DNA of 64,000 bases from Gymnogyps californianus (Eukaryota > Chordata > Aves > Accipitriformes > Cathartidae). Under the pieces are notes generated by a model, which was not told the origin of the DNA, searched no databases, and was given only the letters and a program-made list of their open reading frames with translations. The position numbers were made by a program, and so were the translations under genes. Below, piece after piece: positions 61,625 through 64,000 of the stretch (its first letter is position 1; each line of letters begins with the position of its first letter). The stretch spans positions 209,827,494 through 209,891,493 of the forward strand of contig NC_059471.1 in assembly GCF_018139145.2 (NCBI RefSeq), written 5' to 3'.

Positions 61625-64000
61625 ACCTTTTCCTATGAGGCCTCCGTCAGGGAACCAGTTTTCTCGCTCTCAAGAAACAAGAAGCACAAAGTTGGCATTC
61701 TCCTGTCACATCACCTCCCAGTTTTAATCAAAAAACCTTTCAGGAACATAAAAATTAAAGGGAAATGAATTATGTTTCCAACCAGAAGCCAGAATTAATT
61801 CAAGATCTGTGTTGGAGAAATAGGTGGTTCTTATTTCATTTCCAGGCTAACCAGGAGCCCGGGTCTCATTTCAGAGCTGGTAATTTCTAATGCTGTTGGA
61901 AAAAACAGACAGCCTGCTGTTCCCAGTCATCTTTATAATATTTTCCAGCACTGGAAATTGTTGACTAGCATGGCCTTTGAACAAAAACATTCACTATGCT
62001 AAATTTAGACTACAGTCCTGTAGCAAGTGTGTTTTACAAGAGCAATTACTAGATCAGTACCAGTTTAACCACCAGCTGGATCAGAATAAGTCTTCTTTAG
62101 TAGTCTTTCACAAAGTGTTCTCTTCTGGAAGGAAAGATATGGGCAACTTGTCCAGCTGGTACCTTTTATCTATACATGGGGTCAGTGGTTTAACTAGGAG
62201 GATATTCAGAGGAACAAGAGCATCCACAGGAATATGTGCTCTAACATGACTCAGATTCAGGAGCTCAGAGGTCCCAGTTCTGCACAGCCTGTATGATGTG
62301 AGCACTGGGTGCCTTAGGTAAAAGCACAGGGAACAGAGAACAGTCAAAAACACACATGTAGACCCTAGTCTATGGGACTCAACTATAGACTGATTGTTTT
62401 AGAAGGAAATAGTTCTGAGTAGTGTAGGCATATGCATTGTCTTTCCACTTGGCCTTGGGGTCAGGCGTTACTCACTGGAATTGAATGGTTTTAGAAATAC
62501 AGAGGTTGCCAGATTATGGACCACCAAAAGAACAGATATGTCTTCTGTATAACCCCAAGAAGGTATCTATAGAAAAGAAGAAATTTGGATCTACATCTGA
62601 ATTGAGCTAATTTTTAATGAGCTCCAGGTAGCTCATCACTCATACAAACTTTCCAAATTGTCTGCCAGAGATGCCTTGGCTCTCTCTATTAATGACAGAA
62701 GAAATTTATATAATCTAGACTACTCTTTACATGCCAAATGTGCAATTCAGTTTCAGACTAAAGATGCAATTTGGATCTCCAGTGTCATTTGAAATGGCCT
62801 AAAGTGTTGCTTCAGAAGATCATTGGTAGTGTGTCATACCTGCCTACAAACAGTTCTGTCAGTTTATCTTGAATATTCTAAAGCACCTCAAATGGTTTTA
62901 GATGCCTAAGTCTAGGATACTGAACTGAACTTTATATGTCTCTTTAAAGGTAAATTGAACTGCTCAGTAAATTCTATTGATGGTATTGACTATATTGTCA
63001 CTAAAAAAAAAAGGAAATTAAATACCTATCTCACACGTAAGTGCCTTTCATGTAAGTATATTAATCTTGATCTAAATGCCATGCCAAGTCTATTTCTTGA
63101 AAGTACCATGGTGTCTACATTGTATGAAGAAAGGAAGCACACTGGATCATGAACTCACATCACCAAAGGCTGAAAAATAAATTTGTGGGTGAAACAGATA
63201 TACATAGGCAGCCAAGGGCTTTTAAGGAAATGAGATAAAATTGGTCAATCTCGTAATCATTAATAGTGGTCAATGGTCAAGCCTGATGTTAGCTTGCTTA
63301 TTTATAAGCAGCCCAGGGAACAATTTTAAGGAATGATTTGAAAGTTAAAGAGATGGCCTTGTGGATGTGGCATAAGAGGCAGCATGGAAAGGAATATGAA
63401 TATGTTCTTTCTGAAGTTGAACAAGTGACCATATTTTGACAGATTGGGAAGGAAAGTATTTCCGTACTTGTAAGGCTGAGGTTTGAGTCAATTCCACTAA
63501 ACAGAGCTACAAAAAGAAGTCTTAAAAAAATCATACAGTTTTCTAAAATGCACACATTCCAATCAGGCCTCTTCCATGGGATTTCTGGTATAAAACTGGT
63601 GATTATACTGGAATTTCAGAAACAACTTGTAGGGCTCCCAAAACACAGGGAGGAGTCCCTCCCAGGGCTGGAATATTAAGTTGGCTGGAAGAGTTGTTGG
63701 CTTTACAAAATATCCAGGACCATATTGTGATCATAATGAGATTTTCTTACATTTTTTAAAGATTTACATGAGAGCTCTGCAGGGATATAGGACACTTATC
63801 AGATAACTCACAGAAAAATAACTTGTTTAGTGTGACAGGCTTTCTCTGAGGGTGCCAGATGTATTCCATGAGCACAAGTAGTCTGACCTGTAAAAATGCA
63901 GTTTCTTAAAACATCAGCAGCTGATAACTATGTAAAATGTCTTTGCATTATGGAAAATATAGTTGTACATTTATTGGAATAACTTATTTGTACTCAGATC
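61625..64000. other. Non-coding DNA, no gene seen
   Basis: AT-rich sequence to the end of the window. Open frames (up to 90 codons) are unrecognised. A GATGCCTAAGTCTAGG word near 62902 weakly echoes the TCTAAATTTAGG repeat cores. Confidence 0.5.

Noticed and set aside
1..64000. Bacterial-type systems: operons, defence islands, phage, CRISPR
   Set aside because: CR1 LINEs, an avian LTR, the CpG island and gene sparsity show vertebrate nuclear DNA; no such system is present.

Overview
This 64-kb window is vertebrate nuclear DNA, almost certainly from a bird. The evidence is a set of CR1 LINE fragments with the avian 3' end (ATTCTATG octamers and a GGACTAGATGATC core), plus a well-preserved solo LTR of an endogenous retrovirus type that I recall as abundant in Neoaves. 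The DNA is AT-rich, has long homopolymer runs, and shows no operons, no bacterial-type gene density, no CRISPR array and no tRNA or rRNA gene.

Layout. Positions 1-780 are featureless AT-rich DNA. Positions about 780-2010 hold the only true CpG island, with its core at about 1000-1610, a (CGG)7 run, a C11 run and a (GT)n run at the edge. It is the best candidate for a promoter or first exon, but I cannot assign a gene or a direction. From 2 kb to the end the window looks like one very long intron or an intergenic region. No open frame in it is a recognisable host protein, and the longest frames are explained by repeats or chance.

The structured content to the right of the island is repeat-derived. 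There is a 5'-truncated CR1 at 21685-22230 with a broken reverse-transcriptase tail. A solo LTR lies at 27764-28347 between perfect 5-bp target duplications. Two short CR1 tails lie at about 29474-29548 (+) and 30053-30113 (-), and a much older CR1 RT fragment at about 30555-31260. A MIR-like SINE lies at about 33595-33765, with two weaker candidates at 38.1 and 48.4 kb. A 0.4-kb polypurine AAAGG/GAGGAAAGGA satellite lies at 43084-43490, with a block structure. Several fragments resemble very old amniote repeats (6.6, 24.0, 46.7, 52.6-53.2 and 60.7 kb). A GC-rich but CpG-poor patch sits at 58.73-59.01 kb and a polypyrimidine tract at 61.53-61.62 kb.

No set of genes here works together, and I found no convincing novel system. 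The most useful leads are the orphan CpG island, the block-structured polypurine satellite, a minus-strand open reading of 160 codons with one stop at 25299-24820 (possible decayed retrocopy), the CpG-poor GC patch, and a few perfect palindromes. All identifications are from memory and by eye; no search was run.
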